This document shows positions 6,005 through 8,003 of a DNA stretch of 8,003 nucleotides, in pieces (position 1 is the stretch's first letter; each line of letters opens with the position of its first letter). Below the pieces are notes generated by a model. It was not told the DNA's origin, did no database searches, and was given only the letters and a program-made list of their open reading frames with translations. The stretch is taken from the NCBI GenBank assembly GCA_022600335.1, contig JAHZKN010000185.1:1-8003 (forward strand), in the 5' to 3' direction. The position numbers and the translations under genes were made by a program. The DNA is from Alphaproteobacteria bacterium (GTDB lineage: Bacteria; Pseudomonadota; Alphaproteobacteria; Rhizobiales; Hyphomicrobiaceae).

Positions 6005-7834
6005 ATGCGCAAAACCCGGTGTACGGTGATCGTCGCGACTTTGCTACTTGGAACGCTCCCGGCGGCCTTAGCCGAGAGCCGCTTACCTTGGCCGGTTGTT
6101 GATGAACCAGCCGCCCTGAACAGCCCATCAAATTCTAACCTCACGACAGGGGCCATTGATCCTCAGGTCTCACCAATCAAACAGGCAATCGGTGCGGCTA
6201 TCACCGCCCAGCCGATGGGCCCAACTGATGAGGACAAAGCAGACGATACCGCTCTTAAGGCATTTTACAATGACAACAACGACGGCCTGCTCTGGATATC
6301 TGACACCGGCTTCAATGACCGCGGCCGGGCATTGATTGCTGAAATCAAAAATGGTGATGCCTGGGGGCTTGATCCAACCGCTTTTGTACTCCCTAAGACG
6401 ACACCTGCCGACAAACCCCTTAGCAAGGAACAGCAGGCGCGCCTTGAAGTACAGCTCACGCGTGCAGCGTTGCTTTATGCCCGTCATGCCCGCGGTGGAC
6501 GGATCATGAGTCCGTCAAAAATGTTGAACTCACATCTCAACCGCGCGCCACAGTTGTTGCCTCCGCAAGATGTGTTGCGAGGTTTAGCAGACGCAGACGA
6601 TGCGGCCCGGTATCTGGTGAGCTTGCACCCGCAGCACGATCAGTTTCAGAAATTGCGGCGCGCCTATTTGAGCGTCCGCGCGCCCAGTCGCACCAAACTA
6701 AGACTTAAGCGACGTGACTCTCTCAACCGTGGTCAAACCGATAAGCGCATTGTGATCTTGCGCAAACGCCTTGGGCGCGCACCACCAAGCAACAATGACA
6801 ACCCTGAGCTGTTTGACGCTGCACTCGAAGCCGCCGTGCGCCAATTCCAAGACCAAGCAGGCGTGGCTCCCGCCGATGGGAGTTTAGACTTTGATACTGC
6901 GCGCGCGCTTAACAAACGCGCCAAGGCATCCGCTGACGTGCTCAAAGCGAATATGGAGCAGTGGCGCTGGATGTGGGACGATCTTGGTGACGTGCATGTG
7001 TTGGCCAATATTCCTGAGTACATGCTGTCATTGAAAAAGAATGGTGAAACGCTTTACCGCGAACGCGTGGTTGTCGGCCAAGTCAGCAAACAGTCTTCCA
7101 TTTTTAGCCGCACGCTGAAACATATTGTGCTGCGCCCCATGTGGCGCGTGCCCGAGTCCATCAAAGTCAGGGAGCTATGGCCCAGCTTGAAACGCGGTGG
7201 TGGGTTGATGCGCTCCTACGGCCTTCAATTGGAGACTAAAGATGGAAAACCGGTCAACTACCGTCGCCTTAACTGGCACAAGGAGGACATTCGCAACTAT
7301 GAAGTTGTGCAACCGCCCGGACGCAAAAGCGTCATGGGTAAGGTCAAGTTTTCATTTCCAAGCCAACACACGATTTTTATTCATGACACGCCAGACAAGT
7401 ACATGTTCCGTTATAAGAGGCGCACGCTAAGCCACGGCTGCCTGCGTCTGAGAAACCCTGTCAAACTCGCACATTTATTGCTCGATGAAGACAAGGGTTG
7501 GGATGCAGCACACATCAATGAGCTCATCGCCTCTGGCCCCAACCGGAACGCCATTAAAATTGAAACCCGCATCCCCATACATCTTGTCTATTTCACAGCT
7601 TGGGTTCAGGAGGATGGTCGGGTCACAACATTTCGCGATATCTACGGCCATGAGAAACGCATCCGCCAGGCCTTAAACGGGCAATGGAGCCGCATTGCGA
7701 AAGGCCGTGATCACCTCGCTCCACCGCAACCGGTGGTAACACGTCGACGTCCCGGCGATAGACGTGCGGCTCGGAACCGCGCAACCCGCCCCAGTGATTA
7801 CATCAATCGCGCCATCACAGGTGGTTTCTTCTAA
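6005..7834 (+). CDS. YcbB/LdtD-type L,D-transpeptidase
   Basis: This periplasmic enzyme makes 3-3 (meso-DAP to meso-DAP) crosslinks in peptidoglycan, by homology to LdtD (YcbB) of E. coli. It has 609 residues, close to the 615 of LdtD. A signal peptide spans residues 1-23 (RKTRCTVIVATLLLG core, cleavage ALA-E). A scaffold domain follows (about 83-225, with GLLWISDTGFNDRG), then a peptidoglycan-binding domain (about 248-305, with AALEAAVRQFQDQAG) and the YkuD catalytic domain (about 332-500). The catalytic motif is complete: His460 in IHDTP, 15 residues, then SHGCLRLRN with the nucleophile Cys479. A C-terminal section (YFTAWVQEDGR, DIYGHEKRIRQAL) is typical of the subfamily, and an Arg-rich tail closes the protein. 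The frame is open upstream to 5756, but I chose 6005 for the signal peptide and GAGG site. It is divergent from the DUF2946 gene and appears monocistronic. Confidence 0.93.
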   Translation: MRKTRCTVIVATLLLGTLPAALAESRLPWPVVDEPAALNSPSNSNLTTGAIDPQVSPIKQAIGAAITAQPMGPTDEDKADDTALKAFYNDNNDGLLWISDTGFNDRGRALIAEIKNGDAWGLDPTAFVLPKTTPADKPLSKEQQARLEVQLTRAALLYARHARGGRIMSPSKMLNSHLNRAPQLLPPQDVLRGLADADDAARYLVSLHPQHDQFQKLRRAYLSVRAPSRTKLRLKRRDSLNRGQTDKRIVILRKRLGRAPPSNNDNPELFDAALEAAVRQFQDQAGVAPADGSLDFDTARALNKRAKASADVLKANMEQWRWMWDDLGDVHVLANIPEYMLSLKKNGETLYRERVVVGQVSKQSSIFSRTLKHIVLRPMWRVPESIKVRELWPSLKRGGGLMRSYGLQLETKDGKPVNYRRLNWHKEDIRNYEVVQPPGRKSVMGKVKFSFPSQHTIFIHDTPDKYMFRYKRRTLSHGCLRLRNPVKLAHLLLDEDKGWDAAHINELIASGPNRNAIKIETRIPIHLVYFTAWVQEDGRVTTFRDIYGHEKRIRQALNGQWSRIAKGRDHLAPPQPVVTRRRPGDRRAARNRATRPSDYINRAITGGFF

Positions 7835-8003
7835 TAGCCAATAACGGCATTCCCGCACACCAGAGAAAATAACCTCAAAGCTGAGTTTGCAAGACAACCG
7901 AAACTGGGTCTTCACCCATAACGACGAGCAACCCTATGGGCACTGGCTTCAGCATTTAATCTGACGTCACTCGCCACCAGCATTGTCTTGGTTGATATTG
8001 CCA
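7835..8003. other. Downstream stretch without a supported gene
   Basis: These 169 bases hold only short open frames. A minus-strand frame enters from the right edge and reaches a stop after about 29 codons; it could be the end of a gene that lies beyond the window, but nothing in it is recognisable. A short hairpin (TGGGT, CTTC, ACCCA at 7905-7918) has no T-run on either side, so I do not call it a terminator. Confidence 0.5.

Noticed and set aside
7905..7918. The TGGGT-CTTC-ACCCA hairpin as a terminator of the transpeptidase gene.
   Set aside because: Only five base pairs and no T-run on either strand.
7917..8003. The minus-strand frame entering from the right edge as the end of a convergent gene.
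   Set aside because: About 29 residues with no recognisable motif; a chance open frame is equally likely.

Overview
The window looks like chromosomal DNA of a Gram-negative bacterium, most likely a pseudomonadote. The evidence is an outer-membrane beta-barrel protein, a YcbB/LdtD-type periplasmic L,D-transpeptidase and a multi-subunit Mrp-type antiporter. The style of the transpeptidase C-terminus hints at an alphaproteobacterium, but this is an impression from memory and not a measurement. No rRNA, tRNA, insertion sequence, CRISPR array or phage gene was seen.

Region 1 (1-3322, minus strand) is one compact operon for a cation/proton antiporter membrane complex. In transcription order it reads mrpE, mrpF, mrpG, a free-standing MrpA C-terminal protein (MbhD+MbhE type, DUF4040), mrpB, mrpC, mrpD. 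mrpD runs off the left edge of the window. All six gene junctions overlap, five by 4 bases (ATGA) and one by a single base (TAATG). The order is that of the antiporter module of archaeal membrane-bound hydrogenases (MbhA-H) and not the classical mrpABCDEFG order.

Region 2 (3323-4031) holds a 352-base divergent control region, a small GlsB/YeaQ/YmgE-type membrane protein on the plus strand and a strong intrinsic terminator.

Region 3 (4032-5734, minus strand) holds a DUF2946-family small secreted or membrane protein with a CxxC motif. It is followed by a His- and Met-rich outer-membrane beta-barrel protein. Together they suggest a metal (perhaps copper) handling pair at the cell envelope.

Region 4 (5735-7834, plus strand) is a divergent leader and a full-length YcbB-type L,D-transpeptidase, which crosslinks peptidoglycan. 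The last 169 bases hold no gene I can support.

The common theme is the envelope: ion homeostasis, membrane stress, periplasmic metal and cell wall. I did not find a clearly new multi-gene system. The points most worth checking are the Mbh-like module without hydrogenase genes in view, and the DUF2946 / His-rich barrel pair.
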